DNA of 64,000 nt from Streptomyces plumbidurans (GTDB lineage: Bacteria; Actinomycetota; Actinomycetes; Streptomycetales; Streptomycetaceae), in contig NZ_JAFJSY010000005.1 in NCBI RefSeq assembly GCF_019857225.1, positions 40,240 to 104,239 of the forward strand. The letters are read 5' to 3'. Positions within the stretch are counted from its first letter, which is position 1. Each line of letters opens with the position of its first letter. A model generated the notes under the pieces. That model had not been told where the DNA came from. It was given only the letters and a program-made list of their open reading frames with translations, and did not search any database. This document shows positions 33,915 to 42,642 of the stretch, in pieces. Both the position numbers and the translations under genes were made by a program.

Positions 33915-34235
33915 ATGCAGCGCGTGTGTTTCCTCCTCAAGGTCCGCGAGGACAGGCTCGCCGAGTACCGCGAACGGCACGCAGCCGTGTGGCCGGAGAT
34001 GTGCGAGGCACTCTCCGCCACCGGCTGGCACAACTACTCGCTCTTCCTGCGCGACGACGGTCTGCTGGTGGGCTATCTGGAGACCGAGGACTTCGCGGCC
34101 GCGCAGGCCGGCATGGAGGCCACCGAGGTCAACGCCCGCTGGCAGGCGGAGATGGCGCCGTTCTTCGAGTCGCTGGACGGCGCCCGCCCCGACGAGGCCA
34201 TGAAGCCTCTCACGGAGGTGTTCCACCTCGCATGA
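33915..34235 (+). CDS. rhaM: L-rhamnose mutarotase
   Basis: A 106-aa protein with the dimeric alpha/beta-barrel fold of RhaM/RhaU ('RVCFLLKVREDRLAEYRERHAAVWPEMCEALSATGWHNYSLFLRDDGLLVGYLETEDF'). The family His in 'YRERHAAVWPEM', the Tyr in 'WHNYSLF' and the C-terminal 'MKPLTEVFHLA' are kept. It interconverts the alpha and beta anomers of L-rhamnose before isomerisation. It overlaps the next gene by ATGA. Confidence 0.95.
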   Translation: MQRVCFLLKVREDRLAEYRERHAAVWPEMCEALSATGWHNYSLFLRDDGLLVGYLETEDFAAAQAGMEATEVNARWQAEMAPFFESLDGARPDEAMKPLTEVFHLA

Positions 34236-35593
34236 CTGCCGCCGACACCGGGCTCGTCGTCCCCGCGGTCACCCTCCTCGGCCGCACCCGACTCGACGCC
34301 ACCGCCCTCTACTTCGTCTCCTACGACGGCCTGGTCAACACCAACTCCTTCCAGAAGAACGGGTTGTTCACCCACGGCGGCCACCAGTACGCCGCCTGGT
34401 ACACGGCCACGCGCGAGGCCGTCGTCGCCCGCCGGGAGACGGGCACATCGCACTGGTCGACGCTCACGCTGCCGCACCGGCTCAAGAGCGACGACTCGCA
34501 CAACGTCATCTGTCTCGGTGCCTCCGGGACCGACGGACGGCTCCACATCGTCATGGACGCCCACAGCGACGGCTTCTTCTACATGAACTCGGTCGCCGGG
34601 CTCCTGGACGACCCGGCGAACACGCCCTGGACCCCGTCCGTCTTCGGCCCCGTGCAGACCTCGCTCGACGGCCTGCCGCTCACGACCGCGTTCACCTACC
34701 CCCAGTTCATCTCCACCCCGGAGGGCCGGCTGCAGCTGAGCTACCGCGCAGGGATTTCCGGGAACGGCCGCAACGCCCTTGCGGAGTACGACGGTTCGGG
34801 CTGGACGGAACTGGGGGAGTGGACCGGCTCCACGGGGACGTACACCAGCGCGCACGGCTCCTCGACCGCCCGCAACATGTATCTGCACGGCATCGACTAC
34901 GACGCGAACGGCGTCCTGCACGCCCTGTTCACCTGGCGCGAGCAGAACCCCGCCGTCGTAGGCGCGGGCGGCGGCATCACCAACCACGACACGGGTTACG
35001 TCCGTTCGGCCGACCGCGGCCGCACCTGGCACAACGACGCGGGCACCGTCGTAGGCAGGACCGGCACGTCGGACACGGTGGCCGTCACCGACGGCGGACT
35101 GGTCGTCGACGCCCTGGACCCCGACCACGCGCTGATGAACCAGGAGAGCCAGTGGACGGACTCCGCGGGCCTCCCGCACGCGATCATCAGCCACGTCCCC
35201 GACCGCTTCGGCCCGTGCACCACGGACTACGTGGCCGACCGCACCGCCCACGGCCGCGCCTTCCACCTGCGCAAGGACGCCTCGGGCGACTGGCGCAAGA
35301 CCGAGATCCCGGTCCCACTCGACTCGAGCCAACGCACCAAGCTGGTCCTGGACGGCCACGACAACGCCTACGCGGTCTTCCCACGCGGCCGGATCGCGGG
35401 CGCCTCGAAAAGGTCCGGATACACGGACTGGACACCGCTGTACGACGGCGGCGGGCTGAACGCCTTCGGCGAGGTCGTCATCGACGAGCCGCGGGTCAGG
35501 GCGGACGGCGTCCTGTCCTTCATGTACCAGGAGAAGTCGAGCGGTACGACACCCTCGGCACTCCACGTCGTCGACTTCGGACTGCCCGCGTGA
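34232..35593 (+). CDS. BNR-4 repeat beta-propeller protein (candidate rhamnosyl-uronate lyase/hydrolase)
   Basis: A 453-aa predicted seven-bladed beta-propeller of the BNR-4 family. Repeated blades show Gly-Arg-Leu and 'SADRGRTWHNDAG' (an Asp-box-like turn), plus conserved 'KNGLFTHGGHQYAAWY', 'SHNVICLGASGTDGRLHIVMDAHSDGFFY' and 'TYPQFISTPEGRLQLSYR'. There is no signal peptide, so it should be cytoplasmic. Related propellers include PL24/PL25 ulvan lyases and PL42 enzymes acting on L-rhamnose-alpha-1,4-glucuronate. Translational coupling to the mutarotase gene strongly ties it to rhamnose metabolism. The exact reaction is inference. Confidence 0.75.
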   Translation: MTAADTGLVVPAVTLLGRTRLDATALYFVSYDGLVNTNSFQKNGLFTHGGHQYAAWYTATREAVVARRETGTSHWSTLTLPHRLKSDDSHNVICLGASGTDGRLHIVMDAHSDGFFYMNSVAGLLDDPANTPWTPSVFGPVQTSLDGLPLTTAFTYPQFISTPEGRLQLSYRAGISGNGRNALAEYDGSGWTELGEWTGSTGTYTSAHGSSTARNMYLHGIDYDANGVLHALFTWREQNPAVVGAGGGITNHDTGYVRSADRGRTWHNDAGTVVGRTGTSDTVAVTDGGLVVDALDPDHALMNQESQWTDSAGLPHAIISHVPDRFGPCTTDYVADRTAHGRAFHLRKDASGDWRKTEIPVPLDSSQRTKLVLDGHDNAYAVFPRGRIAGASKRSGYTDWTPLYDGGGLNAFGEVVIDEPRVRADGVLSFMYQEKSSGTTPSALHVVDFGLPA

Positions 35594-35672
35594 CCGGGCA
35601 CGATACGCCGGATGTTGACGGTAATGTGATGGCCTTTAGGCCGTCCTGTTCTCCCCTGGAGGTCCCTGCCTG

Positions 35673-36698
35673 ATGTCCCAGTCGGTGGGTATCAAGGACG
35701 TCGCCCGCGCCGCCGGAGTCTCCGTCGGCACGGTGTCGAACGTGATCAACCGTCCGGACACGGTCGCCACGGAGACCCGGGCCCGGGTGCAGTCCGCGAT
35801 AGACCGGCTCGGCTACGTCCGCAGCGAGTCCGCGCGGCAGTTGCGGGCGGGCCGCAGCCGGATCATGGGGCTGCTCGTGCTGGACATGGGCAACCCGTTC
35901 TTCGTGGACGTCGCACGGGGTGCCGAGCGCGCCGCGCGCGACGCCGGGCTCGGCGTGATGGTCTGCAACAGCGCCCAGAGCGCCGGCGAGGAGGCCGAGT
36001 ATCTGGCGCTCTTCGCCGAGCAGCGGGTGCGGGGCGTGCTGCTGACGCCGTCGGACGCCTCCGGCCGCAACATCGAGACGTTCCGGCGGCACAACATCCC
36101 CTTCGTGCTCGTCGACCGGGTCGCCGAGGGCACCACCGAGTGCTCGGTGTCGGTCGACGACGTGGCGGGCGGCGCGCTGGCCGTGCGGCACCTCGCCGAC
36201 GCCGGGCACCGCAGCATCGCGTACGTCAGCGGGCCGCCCGGACTCAACCAGGTGCGCGACCGCCGCACCGGCGCCCTGAACGCGCTCGCCGAGGCGGGCC
36301 TCGACCCCGAGTGCCTGCGCGAACTGCCCACCGAGCGCCTCGACGTGGCCGCCGGCCGCGACGCCGGAGCCCGGCTGCTCGGCCTCGCCGATCGGCCCAC
36401 CGCCGTCTTCTGCGCCAACGACCTGCTGGCCCTCGGGGTCCTGCAGGCCATGTACGCGGCCGGCGTCGGCGTCCCCGACGACCTCGCGATCGTCGGCTAC
36501 GACGACATCGAGTTCGCGGCCGCCGCGGCCGTCCCGCTCACCTCGGTCCGCCAGCCGGCCGTCACCATGGGCGCCCTGGCCGCCGAACTGCTGCTGGAGG
36601 AGAGCGAGGCGGAGGCCGGGACCAAGCGGCACGAGCACCGCAGGGTGGTGCTCCAGCCGGAACTGGTCGTACGGCGTTCCAGCCTCTCCGTCCGCTGA
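35673..36698 (+). CDS. LacI family transcriptional regulator, probable rhamnose repressor
   Basis: A 341-aa LacI-type repressor. The HTH is 'GIKDVARAAGVSVGTVSNVINRPDTVATETRARVQSAIDRLGYVRSESARQLRAG' with hinge helix, followed by a sugar-binding effector domain ('MGLLVLDMGNPFFVDVARGAERAA...VGYDDIEFAAAAAVPLTSVRQP'). It lies at the end of the importer/mutarotase/BNR-4 run and is the only LacI gene in the locus. It is the likely reader of the TGAAACGTTTCA-like sites at 17987, 18109, 29010 and 29187. The 79-bp gap upstream contains a small GGCC-TTTA-GGCC hairpin (35631-35642). Confidence 0.92.
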   Translation: MSQSVGIKDVARAAGVSVGTVSNVINRPDTVATETRARVQSAIDRLGYVRSESARQLRAGRSRIMGLLVLDMGNPFFVDVARGAERAARDAGLGVMVCNSAQSAGEEAEYLALFAEQRVRGVLLTPSDASGRNIETFRRHNIPFVLVDRVAEGTTECSVSVDDVAGGALAVRHLADAGHRSIAYVSGPPGLNQVRDRRTGALNALAEAGLDPECLRELPTERLDVAAGRDAGARLLGLADRPTAVFCANDLLALGVLQAMYAAGVGVPDDLAIVGYDDIEFAAAAAVPLTSVRQPAVTMGALAAELLLEESEAEAGTKRHEHRRVVLQPELVVRRSSLSVR

Positions 36699-36799
36699 TC
36701 AGTCGTTCAGTAGGATTTCATGATCCCAGGGCTCGGTTACCGGACGAACATGTGATGAAGTGGGACGCGGCCCGAAACCCGTCCGTCCCTGGAGACCAG

Positions 36800-38101
36800 T
36801 TGACCGCCACCTACCGCCAGCCCGGAGTCGTCCTCACCGACCGGTACTTCACCGTGCCCCTCGACCACGACGACCCGGCCGGAGAGACCATCGAGCTCTA
36901 CGCGCGTGAAGTCGTCGCGAGCGACAAGGCACAGCAGAACCTGCCGTGGATGGTCTATCTGCAGGGCGGGCCCGGTTTCGGGGCGAATCGTTTCGTCGGG
37001 AAGCAGGCGTGGCTCGGCCGCGCCCTGAAGGACCACCGCGTGCTCCTCCTCGACCAGCGCGGCACCGGCCACTCCACGCCCGCCAACCGCCAGACGCTCC
37101 CGCTGCGCGGCGGCCCCGCCGAACAGGCCGACTACCTCGCGCACTTCCGCGCCGACGCGATCGTCCGCGACTGCGAGGCGATCCGCGCCCAGGTCACCGG
37201 CGGCGCCCCCTGGACCGCCCTCGGCCAGAGCTTCGGCGGCTTCTGCACGGTCAACTACCTCTCCACCGCCCCCGAGGGCCTCGCCGCCGCCGTGATCACC
37301 GGCGGTCTGCCCTCCCTCGACGCGCACGCCGACGACGTCTACCGCGCCGCCTATCCCCGTATCGAACGCAAGGTCGCCGCGCACTACGCGCGTTACCCGC
37401 AGGACGTCGAGCGCGCCCGCCGTATCGCCGACCACCTCCTCACCCACGACGTGACCCTGCCGAACGGCTACCGCTTCACCGTCGAGGCCTTCCAGTCCCT
37501 CGGCACCGTCCTCGGCGGCAGCGAGGGCAGCCACCGGCTGCACTTCCTCCTGGAGCACGCCTTCGTCCGCACCCCGCAGGGCCCGGCGCTCTCCGACGCC
37601 TTCCAGGAGGACGTCCAGGGCATGCTGTCGTACGCGAGCCATCCGCTCTACGCCCTCGTCCACGAGGCCTGCTACGCACAGGACGAGCGCCCCACGGCCT
37701 GGTCGGCCGAACGCGTCCGCGCGGAGTTCCCGCAGTTCGACGCCGCGAAGGCGCTCACCGGCGACGGCCCCCTGCTGTTCACGGGCGAGTCCGTCCACCC
37801 CTGGATGTTCGAGTGCGACCCGGCGCTGCGCCCCCTGCGCGAAACCGCCGAACTCCTCGCCGCCCGCACCGACTGGCGCCCCCTCTACGACCCCGCCCGC
37901 CTCGCCGTCAACGAGGTGCCCGTCGCGGCGGCCGTCTACCACGACGACATGTACGTCGACACCGCCCACGCCCTGCGGACGGCGCGCGGCATCCGCGGCC
38001 TGCGCACCTGGGTGACCGACGAGTTCGAGCACGACGGGGTGCGAGCCGGCGGGCCCAGGGTCCTCGACCGGCTGCTCGCCCTCACCCGAGACGAGGCCTG
38101 A
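36800..38101 (+). CDS. Prolyl aminopeptidase-like alpha/beta hydrolase (S33 family)
   Basis: A 433-aa serine hydrolase. The oxyanion region is 'MVYLQGGPGFGANRFVGKQAWL', the nucleophile elbow is 'GQSFGG', an acidic residue lies in 'LFTGESVHPWMFE', and the His is at 'VYHDDMYVDTAHAL' or 'EFEHDGVRAGG'. 'LLLDQRGTGHSTP' is typical of proline iminopeptidases, which remove N-terminal proline. I prefer the TTG start at 36800 because GGAGA lies 4 nt upstream; an ATG at 36755 is in frame but lacks a ribosome site. Cytoplasmic and monocistronic. Confidence 0.85.
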   Translation: MTATYRQPGVVLTDRYFTVPLDHDDPAGETIELYAREVVASDKAQQNLPWMVYLQGGPGFGANRFVGKQAWLGRALKDHRVLLLDQRGTGHSTPANRQTLPLRGGPAEQADYLAHFRADAIVRDCEAIRAQVTGGAPWTALGQSFGGFCTVNYLSTAPEGLAAAVITGGLPSLDAHADDVYRAAYPRIERKVAAHYARYPQDVERARRIADHLLTHDVTLPNGYRFTVEAFQSLGTVLGGSEGSHRLHFLLEHAFVRTPQGPALSDAFQEDVQGMLSYASHPLYALVHEACYAQDERPTAWSAERVRAEFPQFDAAKALTGDGPLLFTGESVHPWMFECDPALRPLRETAELLAARTDWRPLYDPARLAVNEVPVAAAVYHDDMYVDTAHALRTARGIRGLRTWVTDEFEHDGVRAGGPRVLDRLLALTRDEA

Positions 38102-38223
38102 CCTCCCGGCCACGGACCGGCGCGCGACCGCTCCCCGACGCTCCCCGACGACATGCCCCGCGCCGTATTCGGACATAAGGTTCATCTCGCTGTGTTCCGT
38201 GATCGCGCGAGAGGACGTCGACG

Positions 38224-38853
38224 ATGAGGTCAGGGGCATCCCACCGGGCGCGGCGAGCGGGCCCGTCCCGGCCGGTCGCCGTCGCGCTGGCCGCGGTCGC
38301 GGCGAGCACGATCGGCTTGGTCTCGTGCGGCTCGGACGACGACAGCGGCGGTTCGAGCACACCGTCCACCGAACGGCCCACACCCCCGGACACGGCGTCC
38401 TTCTCCGGGACGGCGCCCTCCGCCCTGTCGTCGGCCGCGGCGTCCGCACGCGCGCGCGCCTCCGCGGCGGCCTCGTCCGCCTCCGCCGCCGCGTCCTCCT
38501 TCGAGGCGTCCGTGTCGGCTGAGACCAAGCGGGCCGACAAGGCCGCCGAGAATGCACTGAAGAACGTCAAGGGCCAGGGCAACGCCATGTCCGAGGTCGC
38601 CATGACCGGCGAACCGCGCTCCAAGACCGGCGGCCTGCTCGCCGTCGTCGTCACCATCACCAACAAGACCGCCAAGAAGGCGTCCTACGCCGTCCAGGTC
38701 GACTTCCTCGACTCCTCCGGCAAGACCGTGGAGACCCGCTACGTCGGCGCGGAGAACCTCGACCCGGGCGAGAAGGCCCGACCGATCGCCATCAGCCGCA
38801 AACCGCCCGAGCCGGTGCTGACCCCGAAGCTGGTGAAGGCGCAGCGGTACTGA
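38224..38853 (+). CDS. Lipoprotein with low-complexity Ala/Ser linker and C-terminal beta domain
   Basis: A 209-aa predicted lipoprotein (lipobox GLVSC, Cys35). A Ser/Asp/Gly/Thr/Pro stretch is followed by a long Ala/Ser/Arg-rich helix ('SSAAASARARASAAASSASAAASSF', about residues 68-95). A compact domain comes next ('LLAVVVTITNKTAKKASYAVQVDFLDSSGKTVETRYVGAENLDPGEKA'), resembling the FxLYD/DUF-type immunoglobulin-like domains of actinobacterial lipoproteins. The function is unknown; it is probably anchored on the outer membrane face. No operon partner. Confidence 0.8.
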   Translation: MRSGASHRARRAGPSRPVAVALAAVAASTIGLVSCGSDDDSGGSSTPSTERPTPPDTASFSGTAPSALSSAAASARARASAAASSASAAASSFEASVSAETKRADKAAENALKNVKGQGNAMSEVAMTGEPRSKTGGLLAVVVTITNKTAKKASYAVQVDFLDSSGKTVETRYVGAENLDPGEKARPIAISRKPPEPVLTPKLVKAQRY

Positions 38854-38952
38854 ATCTCATCGGTGCGCCCGGGCCTCGCCGACGTCGATGTCAGACCCGC
38901 GTGCGACCTTTGGGGGAGGAGGAGAGGGGCGCGGGCGAAGGGGGGCGGTGAC

Positions 38953-39525
38953 GTGGGTGACGTCGACGCGCAGTTCCTGCGGGGCCTGTTCGACGAGGAG
39001 GGCACGCTGTACACGGCGGGCCGGACGGCGCTGTACCGGCTGCACGGCCCGGAGGGCCTGCTGTACGTCGGCATCTCGGTCTCCCCGCTCACGCGCGTCC
39101 GCACGCATCTGCGGGAGCAGCCGTGGGGTCCTAGCGTGATCGGCATACAGATCGACTACCCCGAGGACGCCGAGGCCGCCGAGCGGGAGGCCGTCTTCAC
39201 CGAACGCCCCAAGTACAACGTCGTCTTCAACGACAGCCACCCGCCCCCGCCCGCGGACCCCGCGTCCCGGCTGCGGACCGAACTCGCCGTCGAGCGGCGC
39301 CGGTTGGCGGAGTTCGAAGCGGCCGTACCGCGGTCGCCGACCCATCTGCGGCTCATCGAGCGCGGGATCGGCTCCAAGCGGGCGAGGATCGCCGAGCTGC
39401 GGGAGGAGATCCGGCGGATCGAGGAGAACGGCCGCGACAGCGGGCGGGACGGCGGCCCCGCCCCGCCCGGATACGCTGGGCGTCATGCCGGATCAGACAG
39501 CCGACCGGACCGGCCTGCGCGGTGA
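38953..39525 (+). CDS. GIY-YIG-like domain protein
   Basis: A 190-aa protein with a GIY-YIG nuclease-like N-terminus: '[33 protein letters not shown]', where 'LYRLHG' and 'LYVGIS' stand at the GIY and YIG positions and the basic residue follows. A downstream '[20 protein letters not shown]' supplies the Glu and the Asn region of the fold. The C-terminal half is a predicted coiled coil ('[16 protein letters not shown]...[24 protein letters not shown]'). Possibly a DNA-processing or regulatory protein. The GTG at 38953 is chosen because AAGGGGGG lies upstream. It overlaps the following gene by 41 bp. Confidence 0.72.
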   Translation: MGDVDAQFLRGLFDEEGTLYTAGRTALYRLHGPEGLLYVGISVSPLTRVRTHLREQPWGPSVIGIQIDYPEDAEAAEREAVFTERPKYNVVFNDSHPPPPADPASRLRTELAVERRRLAEFEAAVPRSPTHLRLIERGIGSKRARIAELREEIRRIEENGRDSGRDGGPAPPGYAGRHAGSDSRPDRPAR

Positions 39526-40315
39526 CTGCGAGCACTGCTTCGGGCTGTGCTGCGTCGCCCTGCCCTTCACCGCCTCCGCCGATTTCGCGATCGACAAGGA
39601 GGCCGGCCGGCCCTGCCCCAACCTGCGGACCGACCACCGCTGCGGCATCCACGCCCGGCTGCGCGACAAGGGCTTCACCGGCTGCACGGTCTACGACTGC
39701 TTCGGCGCCGGGCAGAAGGTCTCGCAGGTCACCTTCGGTGGCCAGGACTGGCGGACCGGGCCACCGGAGCAGGCCCGGCGCATGTTCGACGTGTTCCCCG
39801 TCGTACGACAGCTGCACGAACTGCTCTGGTACCTCACCGAGGCGCTGACCCTGCCGGCCGCCCGTCCGCTCGCGACCGACCTGCGCCGCGCCCTCGAAGC
39901 GACCGAGGAACTCACCCTCCTCGCGCCCGAGCAACTGGCCGCGCTGGACGTGGCCGCGCACCGGCAGGAGGTCAACGTACTGCTGCTGAAAACCAGCGAG
40001 CTGGCGCGGGCGGGCGTCCGCGGTCGCAAGAAGGAACGGCGCGGCGCCGACCTGATGGGCGCCCGCCTCAGGGGCGCCGATCTGCGCGGCGCGAACCTGC
40101 GCGGCGCCTACCTCATCGCCGCCGACCTCACCGGGGCCGATCTGCGCGGCGCGGACATGATCGGCGCCGACCTGCGCGACGCCGATCTCACCGACGCCGA
40201 CCTGACCGGCGCCTTCTTCCTCACCCAGCCCCAGGTCAACGCGGCCCGCGGCGGCACGGGCACCCGGCTGCCGGAGTCAGTCACCCGCCCCGTGCACTGG
40301 ACAGCGCAGCTCTGA
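39485..40315 (+). CDS. Cys-rich (YkgJ-like) domain fused to pentapeptide repeats
   Basis: A 276-aa protein. The N-terminal 75 residues contain eight cysteines (C15, C18, C22, C23, C44, C53, C67, C72; 'CEHCFGLCC...CPNL...CGIH...GCTVYDCFG') in a pattern like YkgJ-type metal-binding domains. A helical middle part follows, and residues about 185-245 are pentapeptide repeats ([15 protein letters not shown]) forming a right-handed quadrilateral helix. Similar fusions are annotated in Streptomyces without known function; DNA mimicry is possible for pentapeptide proteins. Its 3' end overlaps the convergent P450 gene by 39 bp. Confidence 0.85.
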   Translation: MPDQTADRTGLRGDCEHCFGLCCVALPFTASADFAIDKEAGRPCPNLRTDHRCGIHARLRDKGFTGCTVYDCFGAGQKVSQVTFGGQDWRTGPPEQARRMFDVFPVVRQLHELLWYLTEALTLPAARPLATDLRRALEATEELTLLAPEQLAALDVAAHRQEVNVLLLKTSELARAGVRGRKKERRGADLMGARLRGADLRGANLRGAYLIAADLTGADLRGADMIGADLRDADLTDADLTGAFFLTQPQVNAARGGTGTRLPESVTRPVHWTAQL

Positions 40316-41839
40316 CGGCGCCTCGTCCACGGCCGTCCCGGCGTCGACGGCCGTCCCAGCCACCGCCCCGGCGCTCGCCGTGCGCCGCTCCAGATGCAGC
40401 CGCAGCCCCTGCGGCATCAGCGTGAGCCGCTCGGTGACGCGCAGCCGGTAGTCCGGGTCGGGTCGCAGGTCGTAGCGGCGCAGCAGCAGGCCGAGCACCA
40501 GCGTCGCCTCGTGCAGCGCGAACTGCCGCCCGATGCAGGCCCGCGCGCCCGTACCGAACGGCTTGAAGGTGTGCGGGGGACGCGACCGTACGGCCTTCGG
40601 GTCGAAGCGGTCCGGGTCGAACCGCTCCGCGTCGGCGCCCCACACCTCGGGGTCGCGGTGCAGCATCATCGTCAGGACCAGCGCCCAGGCACCGCGCTTC
40701 ATCGGATGGTCCCCGGCCAGCAGGGTGTCCTCGCGGGCCTCCCGGGCGAAGGCCGGAGCCGTCGGCCACAGCCGCAGCGCCTCGTCCAGCACCCGGCGCA
40801 CGTACCGCAGCTTGGCCACCTGGTCGTAGCCGGGCGCAGCGGTGTCGCCCCACACGGCGTCCACCTCGGCCCTGGCGCGGGCGGCCACCTCGGGGTGCCG
40901 GGAGAGATAGTGCAGGGCGAAGGAGAGCGCGCCCGACGTCGTCTCGTGGCCCGCCACCAGGAACGTGATGACCTGCCGCCGTACGTTCTCGGCGGACAGC
41001 CGCTCCCCGGTCCTCGGGTGGGCCGTCTCCAGCATCCGGTCCAGCAGGTCCCCGTCCCCGCGGCCGCCGGAGGCGCGCCGGGCCCGGACCAGCTCGTCGA
41101 CCGTGCTGTTGAGGTACGCCATGTCGGCCTCGTTGCGCCGCGAGGCCTTGCGCAGCAGGTACGGGGCCAGCGGCGCGGGCACGGTGTTCAGCCGCTGGGC
41201 GTACGACAGCGTGCCCACCATCGCGGACACGAAGGGGTGCGGCCGGGAGCGCTCGAAGGATCCGAAGTCGTGCCCGAAACCGGTGCGCGCGATCGTCTCC
41301 AGCGTCAGCTTGGTCATGTCGCCCGGCACGTCCACCGCCCGGCCCGCCGCCCGCTCGCGGTCCCAGTGGTCGGTGAGCCGGTCCGCCACCGCCAGCATCA
41401 TCGGGTGGTAGCCCTCCATGGCCTCACGGCTGAAGCCCGGTGCCAGGACGTCGTGCGCCAGCTGCCAGTTGGGCTCGTGGTTGTACGCCGTGAACAGCGC
41501 GTCCCCGACGACGGGGCGCAGATTGGCGACGCCCAGGCCCACGTGCTTGGCGAACCGCGACTCGTCCGCCATGTCGGCCGCGAGCTCGCCACCCCACACG
41601 AACACGAACTCGTTGCCGAACGCCTTGCGCCGGAAGATCGGGCCCAGCTGCCGTGCGTAGCGCATGGAGTCCTGGACGGGGGTGCGCCGGTCGGCGCCGA
41701 GGACGTCACCGAGCAGGGGGACGCGGTGCGGGGGATGCGGCACGCGGTGCAGTTCGGGCCAGCCCTGTTCGGCGCTCCGGAACCCCTTGGGAAGCGGGGC
41801 CGCCGTCGCCGGTCCGCTCCCCGCCGTCGTCTCCGCCAT
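40277..41839 (-). CDS. Cytochrome P450, CYP102-like heme domain without reductase
   Basis: A 520-aa P450 that resembles the heme domain of P450 BM3-type enzymes: '[35 protein letters not shown]', '[36 protein letters not shown]', I-helix '[12 protein letters not shown]', ExxR in 'DEALRLWP', and the heme loop '[21 protein letters not shown]' with Cys about 435. It should hydroxylate fatty-acid-like substrates but has no fused FMN/FAD reductase, so it needs an external one. It is divergent from a TetR gene that probably represses it. The C-terminus overlaps the pentapeptide gene by 39 bp. Confidence 0.92.
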   Translation of the reverse strand: MAETTAGSGPATAAPLPKGFRSAEQGWPELHRVPHPPHRVPLLGDVLGADRRTPVQDSMRYARQLGPIFRRKAFGNEFVFVWGGELAADMADESRFAKHVGLGVANLRPVVGDALFTAYNHEPNWQLAHDVLAPGFSREAMEGYHPMMLAVADRLTDHWDRERAAGRAVDVPGDMTKLTLETIARTGFGHDFGSFERSRPHPFVSAMVGTLSYAQRLNTVPAPLAPYLLRKASRRNEADMAYLNSTVDELVRARRASGGRGDGDLLDRMLETAHPRTGERLSAENVRRQVITFLVAGHETTSGALSFALHYLSRHPEVAARARAEVDAVWGDTAAPGYDQVAKLRYVRRVLDEALRLWPTAPAFAREAREDTLLAGDHPMKRGAWALVLTMMLHRDPEVWGADAERFDPDRFDPKAVRSRPPHTFKPFGTGARACIGRQFALHEATLVLGLLLRRYDLRPDPDYRLRVTERLTLMPQGLRLHLERRTASAGAVAGTAVDAGTAVDEAPSELRCPVHGAGD

Positions 41840-41957
41840 GACGCGATCTCCCTTGAATCAGCGGCAGGTTGAGCTGTCGTGCAGCTGTTGTACGTGAGTT
41901 CAATAACGTGGCTCAGTCTGGTCCTGCCGTTGAACCGACGTCAAGTAAAGTGCGGAC
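41840..41957. promoter_or_regulatory. Divergent P450/TetR promoter region
   Basis: 118 bp between the divergent starts. I see a TTGA-N7-TCAA inverted repeat (41931-41945) and a GTACGTGAGTTC-N-AACGTGGC region near 41893-41917 with partial symmetry. They are candidates for TetR binding; none is a strong palindrome, and none resembles the 20-bp palindrome before the other CYP102 gene. Confidence 0.4.
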
Positions 41958-42566
41958 ATGGCCGCGAACCAGGGCGAACGCGCACGGCGTCGGCTCAGCA
42001 CCGAGGAGCGCAGGGAGCAGCTGCTGTCGGTGGGGGCGCGGTTGTTCTCGGAGAGCCCGTACGACGACGTGTGGATCGAGCAGGTCGCCGAGATCGCCGG
42101 TGTCTCACGCGGGCTGCTATACCACTACTTCCCGACCAAACGGGACTTCTTCGCGGCGGTCGTCGAGCGCGAGAGCGGGCGGATGCTGCGGATGACGGCT
42201 GCCGTGCCAGGGGTCCCCGCGCGCGAGCAGCTCGCGGCGGGCCTCGACACGTTCCTGGAGTACGCGCACGCCCATGCCCATGGCTTCCGCGCCTTCCATC
42301 GCGCGGACGCGGCGGGGGACACGACCATCCGCCGGATCTACCAGCGGGCGCTGGCCGCGCAGGAGAGGCAGATCCTCGCGACGATCGCCGCCGACCCCGA
42401 ACTCGGCGAGGCCGCCCGACTGCGTCCGGACCTCCAGCTGGCCGTCCGCGGCTGGCTGGCCTTCACCACGGCCGTCTGCCTGGAGTGGCTGCGGCGCTCG
42501 GATCTGCCGCGGGAACAGGTGCGTGATCTGTGCGCACGGGCACTGCTCGGGGTCATCGCGCCCTGA
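41958..42566 (+). CDS. TetR family transcriptional regulator next to P450
   Basis: A 202-aa TetR regulator: HTH 'STEERREQLLSVGARLFSESPYDDVWIEQVAEIAGVSRGLLYHYFPTKRDFFAAVVERES', ligand domain with 'AGLDTFLEYAHAHAHGFRAFHRADAAGDTTIRRIYQRALAAQERQIL'. Divergence from the CYP102-like gene is the arrangement seen for fatty-acid-sensing repressors of such P450s (for example BM3R1), so control of the P450 is likely. That is inference from position. Confidence 0.92.
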   Translation: MAANQGERARRRLSTEERREQLLSVGARLFSESPYDDVWIEQVAEIAGVSRGLLYHYFPTKRDFFAAVVERESGRMLRMTAAVPGVPAREQLAAGLDTFLEYAHAHAHGFRAFHRADAAGDTTIRRIYQRALAAQERQILATIAADPELGEAARLRPDLQLAVRGWLAFTTAVCLEWLRRSDLPREQVRDLCARALLGVIAP

Positions 42567-42612
42567 GGCAGGCGTGTTCTCAGGGTTGGCCTTCACCCCG
42601 ATCTTCGATAGG

Positions 42613-42631
42613 TTAGGTGAGCCTTACCTAA
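42613..42631 (+). promoter_or_regulatory. Iron box (DmdR1/IdeR/DtxR type)
   Basis: TTAGGTGAGCCTTACCTAA is a 19-bp near-perfect palindrome (one mismatch) matching the actinobacterial iron box consensus TTAGGTTAGGCTNACCTAA. It abuts the AAGGAGG ribosome site (42630-42636) of the next gene. Iron-loaded DmdR1/IdeR should repress it, giving induction on iron starvation. Confidence 0.88.
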
Positions 42632-42642
42632 GGAGGTTCGGG

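Noticed and set aside
36755..36799. ATG start for the S33 peptidase at 36755
   Set aside because: No ribosome site precedes it, whereas the TTG at 36800 has GGAGA 4 nt upstream; kept only as an alternative.
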